A DNA stretch of 64,000 nucleotides from Pedobacter sp. ASV12 (GTDB lineage: Bacteria > Bacteroidota > Bacteroidia > Sphingobacteriales > Sphingobacteriaceae): contig NZ_JAELUC010000004.1 in assembly GCF_016429155.1 (NCBI RefSeq), positions 32,225 through 96,224 of the forward strand, read 5' to 3'. Each line of letters begins with the position of its first letter. Positions within the stretch are counted from its first letter, which is position 1. This document shows positions 51,840 through 59,475 of the stretch, piece after piece. A model generated the notes under the pieces. The model was given only the letters and a program-made list of their open reading frames with translations, did not search any database and was not told where the DNA came from. The position numbers were made by a program, and so were the translations under genes.

Positions 51840-52959
51840 TTATTTGTCTATTTTTCTCATGCTCATCTACATGGGCGTGGTCGGAATTTTTATTCGGGGC
51901 TGGGCCAAGATTAAGCCTTTTAGGCGCCATGCCGCACAGGGTAAAACGATGGTGTCGATATTGATTGCCGCCCGTAACGAGGAAGAAAAGATCGGAAATA
52001 CCTTAGATGATATTTTGGCACAGGATTATGACAAAAGCCTCATGGAGGTAATCGTCATCGACGATCATTCGACCGATCAAACGGCATCGATTATACGAGG
52101 TTATGCAGATCGTGGTGTTAAACTGATCCAGCTCAACGAATCGAATGCGCTGAATTCGTATAAGAAAAAAGCGATCCAAACGGCTATTGACCAATCGACA
52201 GGTAAATTGATGATTACCACAGATGCCGATTGCAGGATGGGGCCTAGATGGCTCAGTACCGTAGTTGATTATTATGAGACCATGGGCTACAAGATGATTT
52301 CTTCGCCTGTAGCTTATTTTGAGGAGAAAAACCTGTTTGAAAAACTGCAGGCCTTGGAGTTCTCCTATTTGATTGGACTAGGTGCTTCTACCATTGGCAA
52401 CAATAATCCGAGTACCTGCAATGGAGCCAACCTAGCTTACGAAAAAGAGGCTTTCTTTAAGGTGGGAGGCTTTACTGGTATTGATGATTTGGCCTCGGGC
52501 GATGATGAATTGCTGCTGCACAAGATGGCTGCGATCTACGAGGGCAAGATCGGTTTCCTCAAAAATAGGGATGCTATCGTGTATACACATGCCAAACCTA
52601 CGCTACGCGAATTTATGGAGCAACGCAAGCGCTGGGCTTCTAAAAGTACACGTTATAAGGATAAAGTGGTGATTAGTATAGGGCTAAGTATTTGGTTGTT
52701 CAACTGCAGCATCGTCATTAACTTGTTGTTGGCTATCATTTTTCCGCAGAGCGATAGCCTTTGGTACTTGGCCGTTCAGTTACTGGGTAAATTCATTATA
52801 GAGGTTGTGTTCCTCGCCGGTGTAACCAGTTTCTTTAAAAGAAAACAATTGTTAGTTTTACTACCTGTCATTAATCCTTTTCATATTCTGTATTTCATTT
52901 ATATCGGCATTGCCGGAAATAGTGGAAAATACAATTGGAAGGATCGTATGGTTAAATAG
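51817..52959 (+). CDS. family 2 glycosyltransferase, membrane-bound, TTG start
   Basis: This is a 380-residue protein. The start is TTG at 51817; the first ATG (51859) would cut the first membrane helix, so TTG is preferred. The GT-A domain has SILIAARNEEEKIGNTLDDIL, VIVIDDHSTDQTASII, the DxD-like ITTDADCRMGPRW and the acceptor region SGDDELLLHK with QRKRW at ~270. Two to three C-terminal membrane helices follow. It transfers a sugar from a nucleotide donor, probably to a lipid or polysaccharide. It overlaps the flippase-like gene by 23 bases and is followed 2 bases later by an ABC permease. Confidence 0.9.
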   Translation: MEVLNAINYLSIFLMLIYMGVVGIFIRGWAKIKPFRRHAAQGKTMVSILIAARNEEEKIGNTLDDILAQDYDKSLMEVIVIDDHSTDQTASIIRGYADRGVKLIQLNESNALNSYKKKAIQTAIDQSTGKLMITTDADCRMGPRWLSTVVDYYETMGYKMISSPVAYFEEKNLFEKLQALEFSYLIGLGASTIGNNNPSTCNGANLAYEKEAFFKVGGFTGIDDLASGDDELLLHKMAAIYEGKIGFLKNRDAIVYTHAKPTLREFMEQRKRWASKSTRYKDKVVISIGLSIWLFNCSIVINLLLAIIFPQSDSLWYLAVQLLGKFIIEVVFLAGVTSFFKRKQLLVLLPVINPFHILYFIYIGIAGNSGKYNWKDRMVK

Positions 52960-52961
52960 CA

Positions 52962-54050
52962 ATGAGCAACAACAGCCCTTCAAAAAAAATATGGAACCGG
53001 TTTAGGCGCAATAAAATGGCCTTTGGCGGACTTATATTTATTGCTTTGTTGCTGATCATGGGTATTTTGGGTTATTTGATTACACCAGACCAGACCCCCT
53101 ACGCCAATGATATGCATTTGCAACTGAACAATAAAAAACCTGGACGTACTTTCGAGTTTTTGGTCATCAGCCATAAAAAGAATTTCAAAAAAGTTAACCT
53201 GTTGGAGCGGATGCTGTATGGACAGGAAGCGGATTCGAAAAGCATTCCGATTACTGCTTACCGCAAAGTTGGCAACAAGGTTTATGTGCGTGAATACATT
53301 GGCGACGATGAACGGGCAGAAGAAACTGCCTATCCATTTGTTGCCGAGAAAGACCACTACAAGCAAACATTTTACCTGGGTACAGATATGTATGGCCGTG
53401 ATTTGCTGAGCCGGTTGATTTTGGGCATCCGCGTTTCGCTTTCTGTAGGCCTGATGGCGGTATTGATTTCTTTATTCATTGGAGTTGGGTTGGGCGCCAT
53501 TGCCGGTTATTTTGGAGGCAGGGTCGATGCGCTCATCAGCTGGTTTATGAATGTAATCTGGTCGTTGCCATCACTGTTGTTGGTTATTGCCATTTCATTC
53601 GCCTTGGGCAAAGGCTTTTGGCAGATTTTTATTGCCGTAGGGCTTTCTACCTGGGTAGATGTGGCGCGGTTGGTGCGCGGACAGGTGATGGCGCTCAAGG
53701 AAGTAGAGTTTGTGGAGGCTTCAAAGGCCTTGGGTTTTTCTACTACAAGAACCATTGTCAAACATATTTTGCCTAACATTGCCGGCCCTATTTTGGTCGT
53801 AGCATCGGCCAATTTTGCTTCGGCTATTCTGCTCGAAACCGGATTAAGCTTCTTGGGTTTTGGCGCACAGCCACCTATGCCGAGCTGGGGCACCATGATT
53901 AAAGAACATTATGGCTATATCATCATGGATGCCGCCTATTTGGCTGTATTGCCCGGATTGGCCATTATGTTTACGGTTTATGCCTTTAACCTGTTAGCCA
54001 TTGGCTTGCGCGATGCCTTTGATGTTAAGGGGCAGAACGTTAGTGTGTAG
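52962..54050 (+). CDS. OppC/DppC-type ABC transporter permease
   Basis: This is a 362-residue inner-membrane protein. An N-terminal helix (~18-38) follows the family signature NSPSKKIWNRFRRNKMA. A polar insert of about 100 residues comes before LGTDMYGRDLLSRLILGIR. Five further helices follow, with the EAA loop EASKALGFSTTRTIVKHILPN (~255) that contacts the ATPase, and the ending LAIGLRDAFDV. It would carry peptides or similar solutes. The partner permease, ATPases and binding protein are not adjacent, which is unusual for the class. It is the last gene of the flippase/GT2 operon. Confidence 0.9.
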   Translation: MSNNSPSKKIWNRFRRNKMAFGGLIFIALLLIMGILGYLITPDQTPYANDMHLQLNNKKPGRTFEFLVISHKKNFKKVNLLERMLYGQEADSKSIPITAYRKVGNKVYVREYIGDDERAEETAYPFVAEKDHYKQTFYLGTDMYGRDLLSRLILGIRVSLSVGLMAVLISLFIGVGLGAIAGYFGGRVDALISWFMNVIWSLPSLLLVIAISFALGKGFWQIFIAVGLSTWVDVARLVRGQVMALKEVEFVEASKALGFSTTRTIVKHILPNIAGPILVVASANFASAILLETGLSFLGFGAQPPMPSWGTMIKEHYGYIIMDAAYLAVLPGLAIMFTVYAFNLLAIGLRDAFDVKGQNVSV

Positions 54051-54059
54051 CGTAAACGG

Positions 54060-54092
54060 AAAAATCCCCCATTAATTAAGATGGAGGATTTT
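54060..54092. terminator. possible bidirectional terminator
   Basis: AAAATCCCCCAT pairs with ATGGAGGATTTT with one mismatch around TAATTAAG. It lies between the convergent ABC permease and carboxypeptidase-like lipoprotein genes. Confidence 0.6.
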
Positions 54093-54110
54093 CGAACATT
54101 AACCAACCAA

Positions 54111-55886
54111 TCAATTGTCTCTGATTACATGGGCTGTTCCAGTTATGGTATGGTTTACATTATAGCCCATCATATTGCCCGTCATTACCATTTCAACATA
54201 GGTGCCACTAAAGCTGATGTCGATATATTGGCCAACAGCTCCTACATTGTTTAGGTTGTATGAAATGGCAAATTGCGTCAGCGCCTGATTGGGTTGGCTG
54301 TTTAAGCCATTGCCGTATAGTTGAAAGCCCGAAGCCGTAGTGTAATTTCCAGGACTTATGCTGTTGCCACTGATGGTAATTCCATCTAACTGGGCTGGTG
54401 TTGAACCCGAAATATTGAACGAATTGCCATTAACAGCAGCGGTTATGTTAGCCGAAATGGTCTTTAAGGCACCATTGTCTACACTATACGTAATAGATTC
54501 GAGATTCGTATTGCAGGTTGTTAAATTTCCTACATTGGTTACACCTGGGCTAAAGCTAAAGCCTAGCATACCAGAATTGGAGTTGTTGTCCAGGTCCTGC
54601 CCAATCATCGTAAAAGTTGGCGAACACATCAAAGCCTGGAAACTAAAAGTGCCATTGCTTATCAAAGAGAAATAGTTATTGCCGGCATAGCTGTAATAAA
54701 CATAACCATTGGTTACGTTGTTGTTGTTGCATTTTTTTAGGGTGCCGCTAACAGTAGTGAGCTGTATGGTAGGCGAGTTGATAACGATAGTTGGGAGTGT
54801 AGTGTTGGTTGATAAAGGGCCTACAGATTGGGTATGGATGATGCTTCCACAAGCATTCAGCACATTTAGGGTTAAGGTTTCGTTTTGTGGAACGAGCCCG
54901 CTAGCCTGTCCGTTGTTATCTGTGCTGTTCGGGTAAGATGAAGAATTGCCCTGCCTTACCATTATGGTTGTCATATTTGGCAACGGCTGGTTATTCGCAT
55001 CTACAAGTTTGAGCGATAGGTAAACGCTTGACAATTGGGTGTCAAAATTCCACCAAGAAAAATGCTTAACCGTACCTACATATTTATTGCCGATTTTTGT
55101 TGCCGTTCCTTCTTCTTTCCAATAGCCCGCCGTTTCATCAAAATGCCAGAGTGGGATGGTGCTAGGGGCATTCGCTTGTTGCGCGGTGGCAACCGGAAAC
55201 TCTATTTGGGCGGTATTTGCCAACTGTAGATTTTCGTTTGCACTGCCTCTGAGTTCGATGTTTAGCATGCCATAGGTTTCCAGTAATTTAGGGTCGCCGT
55301 TGGTGTTTTTGGCAAACAGCATGCCTGGCATTTTGTAGGTGAGCTTAGTGTCTGATGGATCTAGGTAATTGGCAATAACGCTAACTACGCCATTATAAGT
55401 GCTACCTGCTTCGGTTTTGAAAGCGCCATCGAAGACTATTTTTGCGCCATTGGCCAAGCTTACAGTGCTTGTTGTACCAGTATTTACAGTTGCACCAGCT
55501 GCTGCTGGCAAGAGCATAATTTTTACCTGGTTGGTTCCTGTGGTAGGTACCAGTGTTCTTGAGCCGATTAAATAGCCAGCTTTAGTAGCAGTTATAAAAG
55601 CAAATCGGTCATAAACACTGGCATTTTTAACTACAAAAATGCCATTTGCATCAGTTTGTGTGGTAGAAGCGCCGATTTTAATGGTTGCTCCCGGAATAGG
55701 GTTATTGGTTACGTCAACGATTTGGCCAATAAAATCTCTATGGGCAACATTGCCGAAATTTTTTGCAAAATCAGCATCAGTTACTCCAGGAGGGTCAATA
55801 TCTGGGACCCCGGTATTGTTCTTTTTGCAACTGATAATCGATAAGCAGATGAGAACTGTTATCAAGCAAAAGGTAAATTTTTTCAT
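54111..55886 (-). CDS. lipoprotein with carboxypeptidase-regulatory-like domain
   Basis: This is a 591-residue lipoprotein; the signal ends SIISCKKNN. Residues ~48-130 form a carboxypeptidase-regulatory-like (transthyretin) domain: DFIGQIVDVTNNPIPGATIKI with TDANGIF. The next part has GVVSVIANYLDPSD and WHFDETAGYWKEEG with HFSWWNFD, a pattern seen in FAM171-like extracellular proteins. Further beta domains start around SLKLVDANNQPLPNMTT. The C-terminal third is Asn/Ser/Thr-rich. Role is probably surface structural or adhesive (inference). It has its own copy of the ECF-like promoter at 55908-55937 that is also found upstream of the gene at 58111. Confidence 0.83.
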   Translation of the reverse strand: MKKFTFCLITVLICLSIISCKKNNTGVPDIDPPGVTDADFAKNFGNVAHRDFIGQIVDVTNNPIPGATIKIGASTTQTDANGIFVVKNASVYDRFAFITATKAGYLIGSRTLVPTTGTNQVKIMLLPAAAGATVNTGTTSTVSLANGAKIVFDGAFKTEAGSTYNGVVSVIANYLDPSDTKLTYKMPGMLFAKNTNGDPKLLETYGMLNIELRGSANENLQLANTAQIEFPVATAQQANAPSTIPLWHFDETAGYWKEEGTATKIGNKYVGTVKHFSWWNFDTQLSSVYLSLKLVDANNQPLPNMTTIMVRQGNSSSYPNSTDNNGQASGLVPQNETLTLNVLNACGSIIHTQSVGPLSTNTTLPTIVINSPTIQLTTVSGTLKKCNNNNVTNGYVYYSYAGNNYFSLISNGTFSFQALMCSPTFTMIGQDLDNNSNSGMLGFSFSPGVTNVGNLTTCNTNLESITYSVDNGALKTISANITAAVNGNSFNISGSTPAQLDGITISGNSISPGNYTTASGFQLYGNGLNSQPNQALTQFAISYNLNNVGAVGQYIDISFSGTYVEMVMTGNMMGYNVNHTITGTAHVIRDN

Positions 55887-55907
55887 GATTTAAAAGGGTT
55901 TTTATTG

Positions 55908-55937
55908 ATATCAACAAAACGGTATTTATGTTACCCC
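55908..55937 (-). promoter_or_regulatory. ECF-sigma-like promoter, copy 1
   Basis: On the minus strand GGGGTAACAT, 12 bases, GTTGATAT. GTAAC and GATAT lie 17 bases apart, the spacing of ECF -35 and -10 boxes. The gene start at 55886 is 22 bases beyond. The identical motif with identical spacing lies at 58137-58166. Confidence 0.7.
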
Positions 55938-55970
55938 CTTTTTGAAAAGATTCTTTGGCAGCGCCATCAA

Positions 55971-56573
55971 TTATTGATTTCCCTTATAGTTTGGGTTAAA
56001 GTTTTCGAATCGATAAGATCGGTACAAGGCGCTATTCCTTTCTGCATCGGTAGGCGCACTGATGATCAGTTTGTAGTCGCCAGCTTCGAGGTTGTTCAAT
56101 ACTACATGGCCATTGGCATCGCTAATCATGGCCAACATCAACTTGGCAGGCATTTTGCCAATCCTTAAAATCACACCGGCAATGGGCCGGCCGGCAAACT
56201 CTGATTTTGGATTGGCGAAAGGCAACTGTAGTTTTAATTGGTAACTGCCCTGCTGAAGGTTGCTAAGCATTGCTTCTCCCTGTTCATTGCTTGTTAAGCT
56301 GAGGCTATCTACTGTATTCTTCTCTATCTTGATCAATACCCCGGCAATGGGTTGGCCAGTGGCAAACTGTACCATACCGGTTCTAGAATTTATTTTAGCT
56401 TTGGTCATTTTAAGAAGGCATGGAAAATGCGAATCCGGGAAGTCTGCCTGGCAATAATCGCAATACTGATTTTTAAAGGCCTGGTTCAGATTTTGAGGGT
56501 AAGTCTCCGTACGGTTTTGAACGCCCATAGCCGCCAACCCAAAAGCTATTGCAAGGAACATATTTTTCATCAT
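55971..56573 (-). CDS. secreted protein with two carboxypeptidase-regulatory-like repeats
   Basis: This is a 200-residue protein with a weak N-terminal signal (MMKNMFLAIAFGLAAMGVQ). A Cys cluster follows (QYCDYCQADF, then HFPCLL). Two similar domains come next: GQPIAGVLIKIEKN...NEQGEAMLSNLQQGSYQLKL, and GRPIAGVILRIGK...DANGHVVLNNLEAGDYKLII. These share the G(Q/R)PI(A/K/G)GV frame with the repeats of the 496-residue neighbour, so the two genes belong to one family. The frame is complete. It follows the large gene by 47 bases on the same strand, so both may be one transcript from the promoter at 58137-58166. Confidence 0.75.
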   Translation of the reverse strand: MMKNMFLAIAFGLAAMGVQNRTETYPQNLNQAFKNQYCDYCQADFPDSHFPCLLKMTKAKINSRTGMVQFATGQPIAGVLIKIEKNTVDSLSLTSNEQGEAMLSNLQQGSYQLKLQLPFANPKSEFAGRPIAGVILRIGKMPAKLMLAMISDANGHVVLNNLEAGDYKLIISAPTDAERNSALYRSYRFENFNPNYKGNQ

Positions 56574-56620
56574 CCTAAATTAAGTAGCCACAAGATAAGA
56601 AATTATGGTTGCCTCCGTCT

Positions 56621-58111
56621 TTAGTTTTTGCGTCCCTTGGTGCTCGAAACTCCTTTTTGACTGATGCTTTTGCCCTGTGGGTTTTCAGGTGCATAAATGG
56701 TAAACTTGTAAGTTCCGGGGCTTAGGTTTTCAAATTCGAACTCTCCTTTATCATTGCTGGTTACGGTCATTAAACTTCCTCCTGGATTTTTGCCACCCTT
56801 AACCACAATACCGCCAATAGGGCTTCCAGCAACCATAGCTAAACCATTAGCTACTTTTTCGCCGAAGGTTTTACCCTGTGTTTGTTTGGCTTCGTATGTT
56901 ACAGTTTCGTTTTTGCGGCCGCCAGTATAGGTTCGCTCAATGTCGGTTGTAGTCGCTTCGCTTCTTTTCACGCCTTTCTCGCTGATGCTTCTGCCTTGGG
57001 GCTCGTTGGGCTCACTGATGGCGAATTTGTAGTTGCCAGCCTCGCTTACCGTAAATTCGAATTCACCATTCTCATTGGTTATGGCCTGCATTAGGTTGCC
57101 ACCAGGATTTTTACCACCCTTTACAATTACGCCTTTAATAGGCTGGCCTGCCACAAAAGCGGTCACTTCGTTTTTACGACCTCCTGTGTAGGTTCTTGGA
57201 GGTAACTTGTCTGATGCCCGTGTCGCCGATCTTTTCACGCCTTTCTCGCTGATACTTCTTCCGAGTGGTATGCTCACACCAACGTTTAACCCGAAGCTAT
57301 TGTATTTGGTGCTTTGACCCACGCGCTGCATGCTGCCCATGGCTAATTGGTCTTGACTATAAAAACCATCGGCATTGGCACTGCCCTGAGGCTTAAATAA
57401 CCTAGCTTCGCTATTAACAGCGGGTCCGCTAGTGTAGTTGCCTTCTACGTAAATACCGAACTTGCCAGGGAAGTAAGCTACACGCAACCTGGGAACGAAT
57501 GCAAACCCTGTTGTTTTCGTGGCATCTTGACGGTATGTTTCCTTGCTATAGTTAGTTCCGTTAACCGAGCCGCTTTGCGTTACCGCAAGTGCTTCTTGCT
57601 GTAAGCTGAAATACCCCGCGTTTACGCTGGGCGAAAGCGTAAGTCGGCCAAACGAAAGACTGGCTTGTACGCCTGCTTCGGCCCTAAAACCGTTTTGTTT
57701 GTTTTTGTTGTTGCTCAGCGCGATACTTGGTGTGCCACTTTGACCCATCACCTGATAGGATGGGATCGCATTTAAATCATAGTCCTTGCTGCCGGTAAAA
57801 TACTCGCCGCCAGCGTTAAGGCCTAAGGTGAAAAAATGAGAAGTTACGCCGGCCAAATCACTATGGCCCTCTTTGGCAAAAAGTGGCACATACACATTGC
57901 CGTTTACGGCATAGCTGTTGATTAGGTTTGCATCAGTTTTGCCGGTACTGCTCGGGCTGTTCCATCCACCACCGAGCGATAGGATCATGTTGCCACCTGG
58001 ATTTTTGCCGCCTTTTACAATAATGCCTCCAATTGGATTGCCAGGTCTGTTTTCTTGTGCATGGGTATAAACCGGCAATAAGGATATTAAAATAATGAAT
58101 AACTTTTTCAT
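56621..58111 (-). CDS. outer-membrane-barrel-like protein with KGGKNPGG repeats and SpaA/carboxypeptidase-like C-terminal domains
   Basis: This is a 496-residue secreted protein with signal peptide ending YTHAQ. Right after it comes NPIGGIIVKGGKNPGGNMI. Residues ~40-290 look like a beta-barrel (GGGWNSPSS, LNAGGEYFTG, YFPGKFGIYVEGNYTSG, GLNVGVSIPLG). Two domains then carry GQPIKGVIVKGGKNPGGNL...ENGEFEFTVSEAGNYKFAI and GSPIGGIVVKGGKNPGGSL...NDKGEFEFENLSPGTYKFTI, each followed by PQG(R/K)SIS(E/Q)KGV. The KGGKNPGG motif thus occurs three times. The gene also repeats at DNA level (TTTCACGCCTTTCTCGCTGA at ~56968 and ~57234). Function is unknown. Confidence 0.8.
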   Translation of the reverse strand: MKKLFIILISLLPVYTHAQENRPGNPIGGIIVKGGKNPGGNMILSLGGGWNSPSSTGKTDANLINSYAVNGNVYVPLFAKEGHSDLAGVTSHFFTLGLNAGGEYFTGSKDYDLNAIPSYQVMGQSGTPSIALSNNKNKQNGFRAEAGVQASLSFGRLTLSPSVNAGYFSLQQEALAVTQSGSVNGTNYSKETYRQDATKTTGFAFVPRLRVAYFPGKFGIYVEGNYTSGPAVNSEARLFKPQGSANADGFYSQDQLAMGSMQRVGQSTKYNSFGLNVGVSIPLGRSISEKGVKRSATRASDKLPPRTYTGGRKNEVTAFVAGQPIKGVIVKGGKNPGGNLMQAITNENGEFEFTVSEAGNYKFAISEPNEPQGRSISEKGVKRSEATTTDIERTYTGGRKNETVTYEAKQTQGKTFGEKVANGLAMVAGSPIGGIVVKGGKNPGGSLMTVTSNDKGEFEFENLSPGTYKFTIYAPENPQGKSISQKGVSSTKGRKN

Positions 58112-58136
58112 GTTGATGATTGTTTGATTTAATGTT

Positions 58137-58174
58137 ATATCAACATCATGGAAAAAATGTTACCCCAGTAACAT
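58137..58174 (-). promoter_or_regulatory. ECF-sigma-like promoter, copy 2, with adjacent palindrome
   Basis: On the minus strand GGGGTAACAT, 12 bases, GTTGATAT (58137-58166), the same layout as copy 1. The -35 side is also part of a perfect inverted repeat ATGTTAC-CCCA-GTAACAT (58157-58174), which copy 1 lacks. The gene start at 58111 is 26 bases beyond. Confidence 0.7.
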
Positions 58175-58216
58175 AGGTTTCGCGCATTTTTTTAATTTTA
58201 AGTAAATTAATTTAAG

Positions 58217-58771
58217 ATGAGAAAGCTGATTTATGGCATCAACCTCAGCTTGGACGGGTGTTGCGACCATACCAAGTTTGGTGGTGGCAACGATATCCAT
58301 GATTATTTTAGGGAATTACTCGAAAGTGCCGACTTGCTGATTTATGGGCGCAAAACCTATGAACTGATGGTGCCTTTCTGGCCTGAGGTGGCCCAAGCAC
58401 AATCGATGGACGAAACCGTAAATGCCTTTGCCCAAACTTTTGCCAAACTTAGGCGCGTGCTGGTGTCGCGAACCATTGGTAGCGTCAATGACGAGCAGAC
58501 GACCATTATTAGAGATAACCTAAAAGAGGAAATCATCAAGCTAAAACAACAGCCAGGCAAAGCCATTTCTACCGGTGGCGTGGAGCTGCCTGCCCAACTG
58601 ATCGCATGGGGTTTGGTAGACGAGTTCCATATTGTGGTTCATCCGGTGCTGGTGGGTCAGGGCAGACGCCTGTTTGCCGAAATGCAGCTGCCAGAAAACG
58701 TGGACTTAAAATTAACGGCATCGCAAACACTGCCCAGCGGTTGTGTAGCATTGCGGTATGAAAAGGTTTGA
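58217..58771 (+). CDS. dihydrofolate reductase family protein (RibD C-terminal type)
   Basis: This is a 184-residue protein of the RibD_C/DHFR-like fold: RKLIYGINLSLDGCCDHT at the start, LLIYGRKTYELM, VLVSRTIGSV, ISTGGVELPAQLIAWGLVDEFHIVVHPVLVGQGRRLF. The nucleotide-binding GGVELPAQL and the HPVLVGQGRRLF block are characteristic. Substrate is not defined; such genes are common and may reduce small molecules with NADPH. It is followed after 76 bases by rnhB. Confidence 0.9.
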   Translation: MRKLIYGINLSLDGCCDHTKFGGGNDIHDYFRELLESADLLIYGRKTYELMVPFWPEVAQAQSMDETVNAFAQTFAKLRRVLVSRTIGSVNDEQTTIIRDNLKEEIIKLKQQPGKAISTGGVELPAQLIAWGLVDEFHIVVHPVLVGQGRRLFAEMQLPENVDLKLTASQTLPSGCVALRYEKV

Positions 58772-58835
58772 GGCAAGAGCGATAGCCTCCCAATAAATTG
58801 ACAATCAAAACTGCCAACTGCCAATTGAAAACTGT

Positions 58836-58843
58836 TAACTTTG
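58836..58843 (+). promoter_or_regulatory. -7 element TAACTTTG four bases before a GTG start
   Basis: TAACTTTG matches TAnnTTTG. The GTG of rnhB begins 5 bases after its last G, so the expected transcription start lies at or very near the start codon, that is, a leaderless transcript. The stretch just before it is a CCAACTG/CCAATTG-type degenerate repeat. Confidence 0.5.
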
Positions 58844-58847
58844 CATC

Positions 58848-59459
58848 GTGTTGCTCAATAGTTATCAAGTAGATTTAATAGAAGCAGGTTGCGATGAAGC
58901 AGGCAGAGGCTGTTTGGCCGGGCCGGTTTTTGCGGCTGCGGTTATTTTGCCACGCGATTTCTATTTGGAAGGGTTGAACGATTCCAAGCAGCTTAACCAC
59001 CAGCAACGTGACGAATTACGCCCGATTATTGAAAAGGAAGCCTTGGCTTGGGCAGTTGCCGCGGTAGACCACGAAGAAATTGACCGCATCAACATCTTAA
59101 ACGCGTCTTTTTTGGCCATGCACCGAGCCATTGAGCAGTTGCACGTGCAACCGGAATACCTGGTGATAGATGGCAACCGGTTTAAGGCCTACCCTAAAAT
59201 TCCGCACAGCTGCATAGTAAAAGGCGACGGCAAATACCTGAATATTGCGGCCGCTTCCATCTTGGCCAAAACGCATCGCGATGAGTTTATGGCTAAAATA
59301 GCGATTGATTATCCAGCCTATAAATGGGATCAGAACAAAGGCTATCCCACCATTGCCCATCGCAAGGCCGTGATAGAAATCGGCCTATCGCCATTTCACC
59401 GTAAAACTTTTAATGTAAGCAATCCACAACTCAGCCTCCCTTTCGAAGAAGAAGGATAA
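58848..59459 (+). CDS. rnhB: ribonuclease HII, GTG start
   Basis: This is a 203-residue nuclease. Its start is GTG at 58848, since the family opening [18 protein letters not shown] begins at residue 11 and no ATG lies between. Active-site Asp16-Glu17 in GCDEAGRG, a further acidic residue in LVIDGNR (~110), and [13 protein letters not shown] (Asp ~142) are present. It removes RNA from RNA-DNA hybrids and single ribonucleotides. Followed after 16 bases by a GT4 gene that also uses GTG. Confidence 0.95.
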   Translation: MLLNSYQVDLIEAGCDEAGRGCLAGPVFAAAVILPRDFYLEGLNDSKQLNHQQRDELRPIIEKEALAWAVAAVDHEEIDRINILNASFLAMHRAIEQLHVQPEYLVIDGNRFKAYPKIPHSCIVKGDGKYLNIAAASILAKTHRDEFMAKIAIDYPAYKWDQNKGYPTIAHRKAVIEIGLSPFHRKTFNVSNPQLSLPFEEEG

Positions 59460-59475
59460 TTCGTAATTTCATTGC

